A stretch of 64,000 nt of DNA, taken from contig QJZR01000013.1 in assembly GCA_003246625.1 (NCBI GenBank), forward strand, positions 217,785-281,784, read 5' to 3'. The notes under the pieces were generated by a model. That model was not told the DNA's origin. It saw only the letters and a list, made by a program, of their open reading frames with translations, and did no database searches. Shown here piece after piece: positions 49,192 through 61,716 of the stretch (the first letter of the stretch is position 1; every line of letters starts with the position of its first letter). The translations under genes were made by a program, and so were the position numbers. Source of the stretch: Alphaproteobacteria bacterium. GTDB taxonomy: Bacteria > Pseudomonadota > Alphaproteobacteria > Rhodospirillales > Rhodospirillaceae.

Positions 49192-50118
49192 ATGGGCATC
49201 GTGAACGCACACACCGCATCGGCCGCCGCGCGGCGCGCGCCGTCCTTTCAGGATTTGATCCTGACTCTGCACCGCTTCTGGGGTGAGAAGGGTTGTTTGA
49301 TCCTTCAGCCCTATGACATGGAGGTCGGGGCGGGCACCTTCCATCCCGCCACCACCCTGCGGGCCCTGGGGCCGGATCCCTGGCGCGCGGCCTATGTGCA
49401 GCCTTCGCGCCGCCCCACCGACGGCCGCTATGGCGAGAATCCCAACCGCCTGCAGCACTACTACCAGTACCAGGTGCTGATGAAGCCGTCGCCCGACGGG
49501 GTGCAGGAGCTTTACCTCGACAGCCTGCGCGCGCTGGGCATCGATCCCGACGAACACGACATCCGCTTCGTCGAGGACGACTGGGAATCGCCGACGCTGG
49601 GCGCCTGGGGCCTGGGGTGGGAGGTCTGGTGCGACGGCATGGAGGTCACCCAGTTCACCTATTTCCAGCAGGTCGGCGGCTTCGAATGCAGCCCGGTGCC
49701 GGTGGAACTGACCTATGGCCTGGAACGCCTGGCGATGTACGTGCAGGGGGTGGAGAACGTCTACGACCTCGACTTCAACGGCCGTGGCGTTTCCTATGGC
49801 GACGTCTTCCATCAGGCGGAGGTCGAATACTCCCGCCACAACTTCGAACTCGCCAACACCGAGATGCTGCTGACCCACTTCCGCGATGCGGAAAAGGAAT
49901 GCGGCGACCTGATCGCGGGCGGCGTGGCGTTGCCCGCCTACGACTACTGTCTGAAGGCGTCGCATCTGTTCAATCTGCTGGATGCGCGCGGCGTGATCTC
50001 GGTGACCGAGCGCGCCTCCTACATCGGGCGCGTGCGCGCCCTGGCCAAGGCCTGCTGCGAGGCGTTCCTGCGCACCCGCGGCCATCTGCCGACGCCGACC
50101 GCCGGGGAGGTCCGCTGA
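49192..50118 (+). CDS. glyQ: Glycyl-tRNA synthetase alpha subunit
   Basis: A 308-residue catalytic subunit of the bacterial alpha2-beta2 glycyl-tRNA synthetase. [37 protein letters not shown] and [28 protein letters not shown] are diagnostic class II sequences. The start is uncertain: the ATG at 49192 has no clear ribosome site (CTGATTTTTTG precedes it), and the in-frame GTG at 49201 is an alternative. The stop overlaps glyS by one base. Confidence 0.94.
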   Translation: MGIVNAHTASAAARRAPSFQDLILTLHRFWGEKGCLILQPYDMEVGAGTFHPATTLRALGPDPWRAAYVQPSRRPTDGRYGENPNRLQHYYQYQVLMKPSPDGVQELYLDSLRALGIDPDEHDIRFVEDDWESPTLGAWGLGWEVWCDGMEVTQFTYFQQVGGFECSPVPVELTYGLERLAMYVQGVENVYDLDFNGRGVSYGDVFHQAEVEYSRHNFELANTEMLLTHFRDAEKECGDLIAGGVALPAYDYCLKASHLFNLLDARGVISVTERASYIGRVRALAKACCEAFLRTRGHLPTPTAGEVR

Positions 50119-52196
50119 TGACCGGGGAACTGCTGCTGGAACTGTTGTCCGAGGAAATTCCCGCGCGCATGCAGGCGCGCGCCGCCGAGGACCTGACCCG
50201 TCTGGTGACCGAGGCCCTGGCCGCGCAGGGGCTGAAGCCCGCCGCCGCCCGCGCCTTCGCCACGCCGCGCCGTCTGGTGCTGGCGCTCGACGGCCTGCCC
50301 GTCGCCCAGCCCGACGTCGCCGAGGAACGGCGCGGACCGAAGGTCGGCGCCCCGGCGCAGGCGCTGGAAGGCTTCCTCAAGGCGAACGGCGTGACCGCCG
50401 CCGATCTGGCCGAGCGCGACACGCCGAAGGGCCGTTTCTATTTCCTCGACATCGCCCGGAAGGGTCGCGCCACCGCTCAGGTCCTGGCCGAACTGCTGCC
50501 CGAGGTCCTGGCCCGCTTCCCCTGGCCGAAGTCGATGCGCTGGGGCGAACGCTCCGAACGCTGGGTCCGGCCGCTGGAAAGCATCCTCTGCCTGTTCGCC
50601 GGGTCGGTGGTTCCCTTCGCCTTCGCCGGGCGCGAGGCGGGGAACCTCAGCAAGGGGCACCGTTTCCTCGCCCCCGCCGCCTTCGCGGTGACCGATTTCG
50701 CCGACCTCGCCGCCAAGCTGAAGGCCGCCAAGGTGGTTCTCGACCCCGCCGAACGGCGCGAGACGATCGCGCGTCAGGCGGCGGACTTGGCCACGGCGAA
50801 GGGCTTTTCGGTTCTCGACGACGCCGGTCTTCTTGCCGAAGTGACCGGCCTGGTGGAGTGGCCGACGGTGCTGATGGGCACCATCGACGACGCCTTCATG
50901 AGCGTGCCGCGCGAGGTTCTTTCCACCTCGATGCGCGCGCACCAGAAGTATTTCTCTCTGGTCGACGGCAAGGGCGGTCTGGCACCGCATTTCCTGGTGG
51001 TCTCCAACATGCAGCCCGCCGACGGGGGGCAGCGCATCGTCGCCGGTAACGAACGGGTGCTGCGGGCGCGTCTGTCCGACGCCCGCTTCTTCTGGGACAC
51101 CGACCGCGAGCATCGCCTGGAATCCCGCGTCGCCGCGCTGAAGGACCGCATCTTCCACGCCGCGCTCGGCTCGGTGCTGGACAAGACCGGCCGCATCGAG
51201 GCCCTGGCCCAGCGCATCGCCGCCGCGATCGGCGCCGACGCGGACAAGGCGGCGCGCGCCGCCCGTCTGGCCAAGGCCGATCTGTCCACCGCGATGGTCG
51301 GCGAATTCCCCGAGTTGCAGGGGGTGATGGGCCGCTACTACGCCCTCAACGACGGCGAGGACGAAACCGTCGCCCAGGCGGTGGCCGAACACTACGCGCC
51401 GCAGGGACCCTCCGACGCCTGTCCCACCGCGCCCCTGGCGGTGGCGGTGGCTCTGGCCGACAAGATCGACAGCCTGGCCGGGTTCTTCTCGATCGACGAA
51501 AAGCCGACCGGCTCGCGCGATCCCTATGCCCTGCGCCGCGCCGCGCTGGGGATCATCCGCCTGGTGCTGGAAAACCGTCTGCGCCTGCCGTTGCGTCCGC
51601 TGTTCGCCGCCGCCTGCGACCTTTACGCGGCGGGGGGCGTTTCCGGCCTGCGTCCGCGCGACACGGTGGTCGAGGAACTGATCGGCTTCCTCGCCGACCG
51701 CCTCAAGGTCCACCTGCGCGAGGAAGGGGTCGGCCACGACGTGATCTCCGCCGTCTTCGCCCGTCAGGCCGACGACGACATCGTGCGCTTCCGCGCCCGC
51801 GTCGCCGCGCTGCAAGCCTTCCTCGCCGCCGAGGATGGGCGTAATCTGGTGATCGCCTATCGCCGTGCCGCCAACATCGTGCGGATCGAGGAAAAGAAGG
51901 ACGCAACCTCGTTCGCGGGCGATCCCGCCGCCGCCGATCTGGCGGGGGCCGAGGAAACCGCGCTGTTCGCGGCCCTGGAAAGGGCCATTCCGGACAGCCG
52001 GGCGGCCCTCGCGGCCGAGGATTTCGCCGCGGCGATGACGGCATTGGCCGCCTTGCGCGGCCCGGTCGACGCCTTCTTCGAAAAGGTCACGGTCAACGCC
52101 GACGACCCGAAGCTGCGCGTCAACCGTCTGCGGCTTCTGTCGCGCATCGGCGCGGCCATGGAATGCGTGGCGGATTTCTCGCGTCTGGAAGGCTAG
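50118..52196 (+). CDS. glyS: Glycyl-tRNA synthetase beta subunit
   Basis: A 692-residue subunit needed for tRNA(Gly) binding. It opens with [15 protein letters not shown], has RRGPKVGAP and the HD-like region [42 protein letters not shown], and ends with an anticodon-binding-like domain ([16 protein letters not shown]). It is translated with glyQ through TGATG. Confidence 0.95.
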   Translation: MTGELLLELLSEEIPARMQARAAEDLTRLVTEALAAQGLKPAAARAFATPRRLVLALDGLPVAQPDVAEERRGPKVGAPAQALEGFLKANGVTAADLAERDTPKGRFYFLDIARKGRATAQVLAELLPEVLARFPWPKSMRWGERSERWVRPLESILCLFAGSVVPFAFAGREAGNLSKGHRFLAPAAFAVTDFADLAAKLKAAKVVLDPAERRETIARQAADLATAKGFSVLDDAGLLAEVTGLVEWPTVLMGTIDDAFMSVPREVLSTSMRAHQKYFSLVDGKGGLAPHFLVVSNMQPADGGQRIVAGNERVLRARLSDARFFWDTDREHRLESRVAALKDRIFHAALGSVLDKTGRIEALAQRIAAAIGADADKAARAARLAKADLSTAMVGEFPELQGVMGRYYALNDGEDETVAQAVAEHYAPQGPSDACPTAPLAVAVALADKIDSLAGFFSIDEKPTGSRDPYALRRAALGIIRLVLENRLRLPLRPLFAAACDLYAAGGVSGLRPRDTVVEELIGFLADRLKVHLREEGVGHDVISAVFARQADDDIVRFRARVAALQAFLAAEDGRNLVIAYRRAANIVRIEEKKDATSFAGDPAAADLAGAEETALFAALERAIPDSRAALAAEDFAAAMTALAALRGPVDAFFEKVTVNADDPKLRVNRLRLLSRIGAAMECVADFSRLEG

Positions 52197-52307
52197 GGCG
52201 GGAAAACGCCATTCGGGAGGAGCGGCCGTTCCCGCGTATCCGCGGGGGCGGGCCGCGGCACAACATCCGTCCGGGGCAACCGGACCGGACACGATGAGGA
52301 ACGGACC

Positions 52308-54980
<2,673 letters not shown>

Positions 54981-55004
54981 CCGGCGCTTTCGCGGAACCA
55001 TCCG

Positions 55005-55036
55005 GCGCGCGGGGGCTTCCTCCGCGCGCCGTTTTG
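55005..55036 (+). terminator. Rho-independent terminator after ppdK
   Basis: GGCGCGCGG (55005-55013) pairs with CCGCGCGCC (55023-55031), followed by GTTTT. It lies 25 bases past the ppdK stop. Confidence 0.75.
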
Positions 55037-55119
55037 CGCGGAGGGGTGGGCCGGGCGCGGAAAATGCTCTAATCTCCGCGCTGGAAATCCAGTCTCTGTC
55101 AGAAGATCGAAGGACCAAC

Positions 55120-56076
55120 GTGTCGAACCGGATCCTCTTCGTCACCTCGACCCGCATCGGCGACGCCGTCCTCTCCTCGGGGGTGCTGTCGCATCTGGTG
55201 GAGACCCGGCCCGACGCCCGTTTCACCGTCGCCTGCGGCGCGGTCGCCGCCTCGCTGTTCGCGGGCGTGCCGCGCCTGGAACGGGTGATCCCGATGGTCA
55301 AGGGCCGCTATGCCGCGCACTGGCGGCGCCTGTGGGCAGAGGTGGTCACCACCCGTTGGGACACGGTGGTCGATCTGCGCCGTTCCGCCCTGGCCTGGAC
55401 CCTGTGCGCGCGGCACCGCCTGCGTCCGCCGCAACCCGGCGAGCCCTGCCACCGCGTGGTGGAAAACGCCCGTGTTCTGAATCTCGACCCGCCGCCCGCG
55501 CCGAAGTTGTGGACCCTGCCGCGCCACGAGGCGGCGGCGGCGGCGCTGATCCCGGCGGGGGCGCCGGTGCTGGCGGTGGGGCCCACCGCCAACTGGCGGG
55601 GCAAGACCTGGCGGATCGAACGCTTCGTCGAACTCGTTCGTCTGCTCACCGCGCCCGGCGCGCCGTTCGCCGGGGCGCGCGTCGCGGTGTTCACCGCCCC
55701 CGGCGAGGCGGAGGCGGCGCGTCCGCTGCTCGACTCCCTGCCGCCCGAGGCGCGCCTGCCGCTGACCGGGGAAGGCGACCTTCTGACGGTGTTCGCCGCG
55801 CTTTCGCGCTGCGCCTTCTACGTCGGCAACGATTCCGGCCTGATGCACCTGGCGGCGACGGCGAGGGTGCCGACCCTCGGTTTGTTCGGCCCCAGTTACG
55901 ACGCCCTGTACGCCCCCTGGGGCGAACGGTGCGCGGTGGTGCGTACCGCGCTGTCCTATGAACGGCTGACCGGCGGGCCGGAGTACGACCACCGCACCAC
56001 CGGCACCCTGATGGACAGCCTGACGGTGGAGGCGGCGCACGCCGCCGCCCTTGCCCTGATCGGAGGCCCGCGATGA
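55120..56076 (+). CDS. Glycosyltransferase family 9 (heptosyltransferase-like)
   Basis: A 318-residue GT-B enzyme. ILFVTSTRIGDAVLSSGVLSHL is the ADP-heptose transferase N-terminal signature and FYVGNDSGLMHLAATARVPTLGLFGPS the C-terminal donor site. Such enzymes add heptose or another sugar to the LPS core. It starts at a GTG (55120) preceded by AAGGA. It overlaps the next glycosyltransferase gene by 4 bases. Confidence 0.88.
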   Translation: MSNRILFVTSTRIGDAVLSSGVLSHLVETRPDARFTVACGAVAASLFAGVPRLERVIPMVKGRYAAHWRRLWAEVVTTRWDTVVDLRRSALAWTLCARHRLRPPQPGEPCHRVVENARVLNLDPPPAPKLWTLPRHEAAAAALIPAGAPVLAVGPTANWRGKTWRIERFVELVRLLTAPGAPFAGARVAVFTAPGEAEAARPLLDSLPPEARLPLTGEGDLLTVFAALSRCAFYVGNDSGLMHLAATARVPTLGLFGPSYDALYAPWGERCAVVRTALSYERLTGGPEYDHRTTGTLMDSLTVEAAHAAALALIGGPR

Positions 56077-56849
56077 CGACCCTGAGCGCCCTGGTGGTGG
56101 TCCATAACGAAGAGGCCATCCTCGCCGCCTGCCTGGAAAAACTGTCCTTCGCCGACGAGCTGGTGGTGGTGCTGGACAAATGCACCGACGGCAGCCGCGG
56201 CATCGCCCTGCGCTTCACCGACGAGGCCCATCTGGTGGAGGGCTCCTGGGAGGTGGAAGGGCCGCGCCGCAACGCCGGGCTGGCCGCCTGCGCGGGCGAC
56301 TGGGTGGTCGAGGTCGACGCCGACGAACATATTCCCCCGGCGCTGGCCGCCGAAATCCGCGCGGTGATCGAAACCTCCGACGCCGACTATCACGACCTGC
56401 CGCTGGACAACTATGTCGGCGGACATCGGGTGCGTTACGGCTGGGGGGCCTCGTTCGGCACCTCGGCGGTGCCGCGCCTGTCGCGCAAGGGGGCGAAGGT
56501 CTGGGGGGAGCAGCGGGTGCATCCGGCGCTGTCCTGGCGCGGGCGCGACGGCGGCAAGGCGGTGAAGGGGCCGACCCTTGCCAACCGCATCGACCATTAC
56601 GTCGACGCCAGCATCAGCGACATGCTGCGCCGTCTCGACCGTTATTCCACGTCGCGCGCCCGCGACTTGCGGGAAAGCGGAAATCCCGGCAGTCTGGCCA
56701 ACAACGTGCGGCGTTTCTTTTCCCGCTTCTATAAGTGCTATGTCGGCCGCAAGGGGTATCGGGAAGGGAAGTGGGGGTTCCTGATCGCGCTGTGCGCCGG
56801 GCTCTATCCGCTGCTTTCCTATCTGAAGGCGACGTTGGAGGACGAATAA
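56073..56849 (+). CDS. Glycosyltransferase family 2 (LPS core type)
   Basis: A GT-A enzyme of 258 residues. LSALVVVHNEEAILAACLEKLSF starts the nucleotide-binding fold. VVEVDADEHIPP contains the DxD metal motif (DAD), and a hydrophobic C-terminal segment (FLIALCAGLYPLLSYL) may attach it to the membrane. It resembles WaaE/KdtX-like core transferases. It overlaps the GT9 gene, so both should act in the same glycan pathway. Confidence 0.87.
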   Translation: MTTLSALVVVHNEEAILAACLEKLSFADELVVVLDKCTDGSRGIALRFTDEAHLVEGSWEVEGPRRNAGLAACAGDWVVEVDADEHIPPALAAEIRAVIETSDADYHDLPLDNYVGGHRVRYGWGASFGTSAVPRLSRKGAKVWGEQRVHPALSWRGRDGGKAVKGPTLANRIDHYVDASISDMLRRLDRYSTSRARDLRESGNPGSLANNVRRFFSRFYKCYVGRKGYREGKWGFLIALCAGLYPLLSYLKATLEDE

Positions 56850-56960
56850 ACCGGCACGATGCGCGGAGCCCTCGAATCGGGCTCTTGACCGCAAGCGACG
56901 CTGGTGCTGGGATGGCGCGGCGGCGGGGAGAATCCTCGCTCCGGTCAGGGGAGTACGAAG

Positions 56961-58010
56961 GTGACGAAGCGGATTTTGCAGGCGATGGCAGGGGCCGAGC
57001 AGGGAGGCGCCGAGGCGTTCTTCGAACGCTTGGTGATCGCCTTGCATCGCGACGGCGTGCAGCAGCACGTTCTGATCCGCCGCAACCCGGCGCGGGCGGA
57101 ACGCCTGCGTGCCGTGGGTCTCAATCCGGTGGAGCTGCCCTTCGGCGGCATGCTCGACTTCGCCACCGGGCGCGCCTTCTCCCGCGAGATCGCCAAGTTC
57201 AAGCCGCACGTGGTGATGACCTGGATGAACCGCGCCACCGCGATGTGCCCGAAGGGGAACTTTACCCACGTGGCGCGCCTGGGCGGTTATTACGACCTGA
57301 AATACTATCGTTCCTGCGACCATCTGATCGGCAATACCCCGGACATCGTCAATTATCTGGTGCGCGAGGGCTGGCCCGCCGATCGCGCCCACTATGTGCC
57401 GAACTTCGTCGACGTCGATGCCGACGCGCCGCCGATGCCGCGTTCCGCCCACTGGACGCCGCCTACCGCGCCCCTGGTGGTGGCGATGGGCCGCCTGCAC
57501 GAGAACAAGGCCTTCGACACCCTGATCAAGGCGCTGGCGCGGGTGCCCAATGCCTATTTCTGGCTGGCGGGCGACGGGCCGGAGCGAGAAAAGCTGGAAA
57601 AGCTGGCTCTTTCCGAGGGGATCAAGCCGCGCACCCGTTTCCTCGGCTGGCAGACCGACGTTTCGCCGCTGCTGGCCGCCGCCGACCTGTTCGTCTGCCC
57701 GTCGCGGCACGAGCCCCTGGGCAACGTGGTGCTGGAGGCCTGGGCGCGCGGCACGCCGGTGGTCGCCGCCGACGCGCAGGGGCCGGGGATGCTGATCGAT
57801 CATGGCCGCACCGGGCTTCTGGTGCCGGTGGACGACGTTTCGGCGATGGCGCAGGCGATCGCCTGGATGCTCGACAACCCCGAGGCGGCGCGGACGATGG
57901 CGGCGGCGGGGTACGCCGCCTTCGAGAAGGACTACAGCGCGCCGACGGTGATCGCCCGCTATCGGGCGTTTTTCGATCAGGTTGCGCCGCCCGACGTGGC
58001 GGAGGCGTGA
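56961..58010 (+). CDS. Glycosyltransferase family 4
   Basis: A 349-residue GT-B retaining glycosyltransferase. The N-terminal acceptor domain opens with RILQAMAGAEQGGAEAFFERLV. The C-terminal donor domain has VVAMGRLHENKAFDTLIKAL and the EX7E-type motif region CPSRHEPLGNVVLEAWARGTPVVA. The start is a GTG at 56961 after a CAGGGGAG site. It lies in the same direction as the two preceding transferases, 111 bases on. Confidence 0.87.
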   Translation: MTKRILQAMAGAEQGGAEAFFERLVIALHRDGVQQHVLIRRNPARAERLRAVGLNPVELPFGGMLDFATGRAFSREIAKFKPHVVMTWMNRATAMCPKGNFTHVARLGGYYDLKYYRSCDHLIGNTPDIVNYLVREGWPADRAHYVPNFVDVDADAPPMPRSAHWTPPTAPLVVAMGRLHENKAFDTLIKALARVPNAYFWLAGDGPEREKLEKLALSEGIKPRTRFLGWQTDVSPLLAAADLFVCPSRHEPLGNVVLEAWARGTPVVAADAQGPGMLIDHGRTGLLVPVDDVSAMAQAIAWMLDNPEAARTMAAAGYAAFEKDYSAPTVIARYRAFFDQVAPPDVAEA

Positions 58011-58086
58011 CGGCGGTCATAACCGGGCGGGCGGACGCCTGCTAACGTCGCGTGGCGGTATCGAGGACAAGGGAGACGGCGTTCAC

Positions 58087-59883
58087 ATGTGCGGCATTGC
58101 CGGGATCATCACCACCCCCGAGGCACGGGACCTGCTGAGCGGACGGGACGCCGCGTTGCAGGCGATGGCCGGGGCGTTGGCGCATCGCGGCCCCGACGGC
58201 AAGGGCGAGCTGCGCCGCGATTGCGTCGCCTTCGCCCACATGCGTCTGGCGATCATCGACCTGACCGGCGGCGACCAGCCCCTGCACGGTCCGGCGGGAA
58301 GCGCCCTGGTCGGCAACGGCGAGGTCTATAACTACCGGGAACTGCGCGCCGGTCTGCCCGATACCACCTTCGCCACCAATTCCGATTGCGAACCGCCGCT
58401 GTACCTGTATCAGCGCGACGGGTTGGATTTCGTCTCGCACCTGCGCGGCATGTACGCGTTGGCCCTGCACGACCCGCGCAACGGGCGGGTGGTGCTGTCC
58501 CGCGATCCCTTCGGCATCAAGCCGCTTTACTACATGCCGACACGGGTCGGCGTCGCCTTCGCCTCCGAGCCGCGCGCCCTGATCGCCGCCGACTGGGCCG
58601 AGGCCAAGGTCAACCCGGCGAAGGCGGCGGAACTGCTGCAATTGCAGTTCACCACCGGCAAGGACACCATCTTCCCCGACATCAAGCGTTTGGCCCCCGG
58701 CGAGACCCTGGTGATCGAGAACGGCCTGATCGTCGACCGCAAGTACCGCTCCTGCTGGCCCGCCTCCGACCCCGAGGCCGGGGCCTGGCAGACCAGCGGC
58801 GAAAAGGCGGTGGCCCGCTTCGACAAGGTGTTCGAGAACACGGTGGACTTCCACCAGCGGTCCGACGTGCCCTACGGCATGTTCCTGTCGGGCGGCGTCG
58901 ATTCCTCGGCGGTGCTGGCGATGATGGCGCGCCTGAACGGACAGCCGGTGAAGGCGTTCACCGCGGGCTTCCCCGAGACCGGCGTGCACGACGAACGCGA
59001 GCATGCCCGCGCGGTGGCCCAGGCGATGGGGGCGGAACACGTCGAGGTGCCGATCGTCGAGCGGGACTTCTGGACCCATCTGCCGCGCATCGTCGCGGCG
59101 ATGGACGACCCGGTGGCCGACTATGCGATCGTGCCCACCTGGTTCCTCGCCCGCGAGGCGGCGAAATCGGTGAAGGTGATCCTCTCCGGCGAGGGCGGCG
59201 ACGAACTCTTCGCCGGGTACGGACGCTATCGCGCCGCGGTACGTCCCTGGCCGTTCCGGAAGTCGATGCGGGCGAAGGGCGTGTTCGACGGCCTGGGGGT
59301 GCTGCGCGACGGCGGCGACGCCTGGCGGCAGGGCATCGCCGCGGCGGAAAAGGCGGTCAGGCAGGCGGGGCTGCGCGGCTTGCAGGCGCAGCAGGCGCTG
59401 GATTGCCTGGACTGGCTGCCCAACGACCTTCTGACCAAGCTCGACCGTTGCCTGATGGCGCACGGGGTGGAGGGGCGGGTGCCCTTCCTCGACCAGGAAA
59501 TGGCGCGTTTCGCCCAGACCCTGCCGGATTCGCTGCGGGTACACGGCGGCCTTGGCAAGTACGTGATCCGCCGCTGGCTGGAAAAGCATCTGCCGCAGAG
59601 CAAGCCCTTCAGCAAGAAGCGCGGCTTCACCGTGCCGGTGGCGGAGTGGATTTCCGGCCGTGCCGCCGACCTGGGGCCGCTGGTGGCGCGGCAGGCCGGG
59701 GTGGCGGAAATCTGCGATCCCGACGCGGTGCGCCGGGTGTTCGCCTCTCTTGGTACCGCGAAGCCGGACAAGCGGGCGGGCTTCGCCGCGTGGAACCTGC
59801 TGTTCTATGCCCTTTGGCATCGCCGCCAGATCGAGGGCGCGGATTGCATGGGCGGCGTTCTCGACGTCTTGGCCGCGCGCTGA
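58087..59883 (+). CDS. asnB: Asparagine synthetase (glutamine-hydrolysing), AsnB-like
   Basis: A 598-residue amidotransferase. Cys2 of MCGIAGI is the glutaminase nucleophile, with AHRGPDGKGE, RLAIIDLTGGDQP and VGNGEVYNYRELR. The synthetase domain has the ATP loop FLSGGVDSSAVLAMMA and LSGEGGDELFAGYGRYR. Directly downstream of three glycosyltransferases, it may amidate a sugar or another glycan component rather than make free asparagine; paralogues in polysaccharide loci often do. True AsnB activity is equally possible. Confidence 0.88.
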   Translation: MCGIAGIITTPEARDLLSGRDAALQAMAGALAHRGPDGKGELRRDCVAFAHMRLAIIDLTGGDQPLHGPAGSALVGNGEVYNYRELRAGLPDTTFATNSDCEPPLYLYQRDGLDFVSHLRGMYALALHDPRNGRVVLSRDPFGIKPLYYMPTRVGVAFASEPRALIAADWAEAKVNPAKAAELLQLQFTTGKDTIFPDIKRLAPGETLVIENGLIVDRKYRSCWPASDPEAGAWQTSGEKAVARFDKVFENTVDFHQRSDVPYGMFLSGGVDSSAVLAMMARLNGQPVKAFTAGFPETGVHDEREHARAVAQAMGAEHVEVPIVERDFWTHLPRIVAAMDDPVADYAIVPTWFLAREAAKSVKVILSGEGGDELFAGYGRYRAAVRPWPFRKSMRAKGVFDGLGVLRDGGDAWRQGIAAAEKAVRQAGLRGLQAQQALDCLDWLPNDLLTKLDRCLMAHGVEGRVPFLDQEMARFAQTLPDSLRVHGGLGKYVIRRWLEKHLPQSKPFSKKRGFTVPVAEWISGRAADLGPLVARQAGVAEICDPDAVRRVFASLGTAKPDKRAGFAAWNLLFYALWHRRQIEGADCMGGVLDVLAAR

Positions 59884-59940
59884 CGCGGCTCTATATCTGA
59901 AGTTCCCCCTTCGTATTTTCTCGTCCGGGAAGGAACCGCG

Positions 59941-61263
59941 ATGACCGATCGTTTCGACTGGGTGCTGCGCAACGCCGCCGTCTTCACCCCGCGCGGCCTC
60001 GCCGCCGCCGACATCGGGGTGCGGCATGGCCGCATCGCGGCGGTCGGCGCCATTCCCGCCGGGCGCGGCGCGGTCGAGGACGACTTTTCCGGTCTGACCG
60101 TGCTGCCCGGGGTGATCGACACCCAGGTCCACTTCCGCGAGCCCGGCGCCGAACACAAGGAAGACCTGGCCACCGGCACCGCCGCCGCCGCCCTGGGCGG
60201 GGTGACGGCGGTCTTCGAGATGCCGAACACCAAGCCCGCCACCACCGATCCCGCCGCCTTGGCCGACAAGGTGGCGCGCGCCAGCGGGCGCGCCTGGGTG
60301 GACTTCGCCTTCTATCTGGGGGCGACGGCGGAGAACGCCGACGACCTCGCCACCTGGGAGAACCTGCCCGGCTGCTGCGGCATCAAGGTGTTCATGGGCT
60401 CTTCCACCGGCACCTTGCTGGTCGACGAGCAAGAGGCCCTGGAGCGCATCTTCGCCTGCGGGCGTCGCCGCGTCGCCGTCCACTCCGAGGACGAAACCCG
60501 CCTCAAGGAGCGTTTCAAGCTGGTCGAGGGCGGCGCGCCGGTTTCCATGCATCCGGTCTGGCGCGACGAGGAAACCGCGATGAAATCCACCGCGCGGCTG
60601 ATCGATCTGGCCCGCCGCACCGGCCGTGCCACCCACGTGCTGCACGTCACCAGCGCGGGCGAGATGGAGCTTCTGCGCCACCGCCCCTCGAAAATGACGG
60701 TGGAGGTGACGCCGCAGCACCTGACCCTGGCGGCGCCCGAGGCCTATGAACGCCTGGGAACCCTGGCGCAGATGAACCCGCCGATCCGCGACGAGGCTCA
60801 CCGCGCCGCGCTGTGGGCGGCGTTGAAGGCGGGGGTGGTGGACTGCCTCGGTTCCGACCACGCGCCGCATTCCCGCGAGGAAAAGGCGCAGCCCTATCCG
60901 AAAAGCCCCTCCGGCATGCCCGGGGTGCAGACCCTGGTGCCGGTGATGCTGGACCACGTCGCCGCCGGACGCCTTACCCTGGCGGAGTTCGTCCGCCTGA
61001 CCAGCTCCCGCCCGGCGGAGATCTTCGGCATGGCCGGGCGTGGCTGCATCGCCGAGGGATTCCGCGCCGACTTCACCGTCGTCGACCTGAAGGCGCGGCG
61101 GACCATCTCCGACGACTGGATCGCCAGCAAATGCGGCTGGACCCCCTATCATGGGATGACGGTGACCGGCTGGCCGGTGGCGACCGCGGTGGGCGGCCGC
61201 ACGGTGATGCGCGAGGACGAACTGATCGGCCCGCCCGGCGGCAAACCGGTCGATTTCTCGTAA
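59941..61263 (+). CDS. pyrC: Dihydroorotase-like amidohydrolase
   Basis: A 440-residue metal-dependent amidohydrolase of the type I dihydroorotase class, which closes carbamoyl-aspartate to dihydroorotate in pyrimidine synthesis. TAVFEMPNTKPATTDP, CGIKVFMGSSTGTLL, VEVTPQHLTL and CLGSDHAPHSREEK are present. The first metal motif reads DTQVHFREPG, with Gln62 in place of the usual His. It may therefore be a divergent or inactive paralogue, or a variant with altered metal binding. No other pyr gene is in the window. Confidence 0.82.
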   Translation: MTDRFDWVLRNAAVFTPRGLAAADIGVRHGRIAAVGAIPAGRGAVEDDFSGLTVLPGVIDTQVHFREPGAEHKEDLATGTAAAALGGVTAVFEMPNTKPATTDPAALADKVARASGRAWVDFAFYLGATAENADDLATWENLPGCCGIKVFMGSSTGTLLVDEQEALERIFACGRRRVAVHSEDETRLKERFKLVEGGAPVSMHPVWRDEETAMKSTARLIDLARRTGRATHVLHVTSAGEMELLRHRPSKMTVEVTPQHLTLAAPEAYERLGTLAQMNPPIRDEAHRAALWAALKAGVVDCLGSDHAPHSREEKAQPYPKSPSGMPGVQTLVPVMLDHVAAGRLTLAEFVRLTSSRPAEIFGMAGRGCIAEGFRADFTVVDLKARRTISDDWIASKCGWTPYHGMTVTGWPVATAVGGRTVMREDELIGPPGGKPVDFS

Positions 61264-61267
61264 AAAC

Positions 61268-61328
61268 AGGCCGGGGCCAAGCCCCGGACCCCGCTGGGGC
61301 CGTGGGCCCCAGACCTCATTTCTTTTTT
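61268..61328 (+). repeat. Reduced structured intergenic element, copy D
   Basis: It shares the left-hand part of copies B and C: AGGCCGGGGC then CAAGCCCCGG, GACCCC and a second hairpin (TGGGGC with GCCCCA, about 61294-61311), followed by CCTCATTTCTTTTTTT. The central TTCGAAGAAAA stem is missing. It again lies between convergent genes and has a U-tract suited to ending the rightward pyrC-like transcript. Confidence 0.6.
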
Positions 61329-61363
61329 TGCCCGCCAACGCGGTGGGCTCCGGCTTGGGATTT

Positions 61364-61399
61364 GGATAGGTCGGCGCGAGACGGTGCGCCGACCTATCC
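61364..61399. terminator. Perfect 14-bp inverted repeat downstream of the autotransporter gene
   Basis: GGATAGGTCGGCGC (61364-61377) pairs with GCGCCGACCTATCC (61386-61399) around an 8-base loop. TTTGC follows on the plus strand and AAATCC on the other. It is a likely terminator for one or both of the convergent transcripts. Confidence 0.6.
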
Positions 61400-61475
61400 T
61401 TTGCTGTCATCCGTCGGGTTGGACAGTCTGATGACAGCGGCAAAAGATCGGCTGATATACGTAGCCGTGCAGTTC

Positions 61476-61716
61476 CGTGCCGCCGGGTTTTAGAACTCGG
61501 AGCGCAGGGTCAGCAGCCCGGTGTGGCTTTGGTAATCGGAACGGACCTCGCCCTGGTATTCCAGGCTGATCGACAGGCCGTCGTCCCGTTCCAGCGTCGT
61601 GCCCATGTCCAGGCGCGCGCCGTTCGCCGCCGGACGTTCGGTCTTGCTGACGAAGGCGGCGCCGCCCATGGAGGCGGAAACCGCGATCGGCGCATGGGCG
61701 TAGTCATGCACCCACG
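61476..61716. repeat. Direct repeat, copy 1 (autotransporter 3' end)
   Basis: This 241-base block recurs at 63760-64000, offset 2,284 bases, with one difference seen by eye: G at 61577 versus T at 63861, a silent GGC/GGA glycine change. It covers the last 75 codons of the beta-barrel and 14 bases beyond the stop. The other copy is cut by the window edge, so the repeat is probably longer. Confidence 0.95.

Noticed and set aside
58042..61443. Long minus-strand open frame across asnB and the dihydroorotase-like gene
   Set aside because: It is opposite two well-conserved enzymes, with shadow-type composition and no ribosome site.
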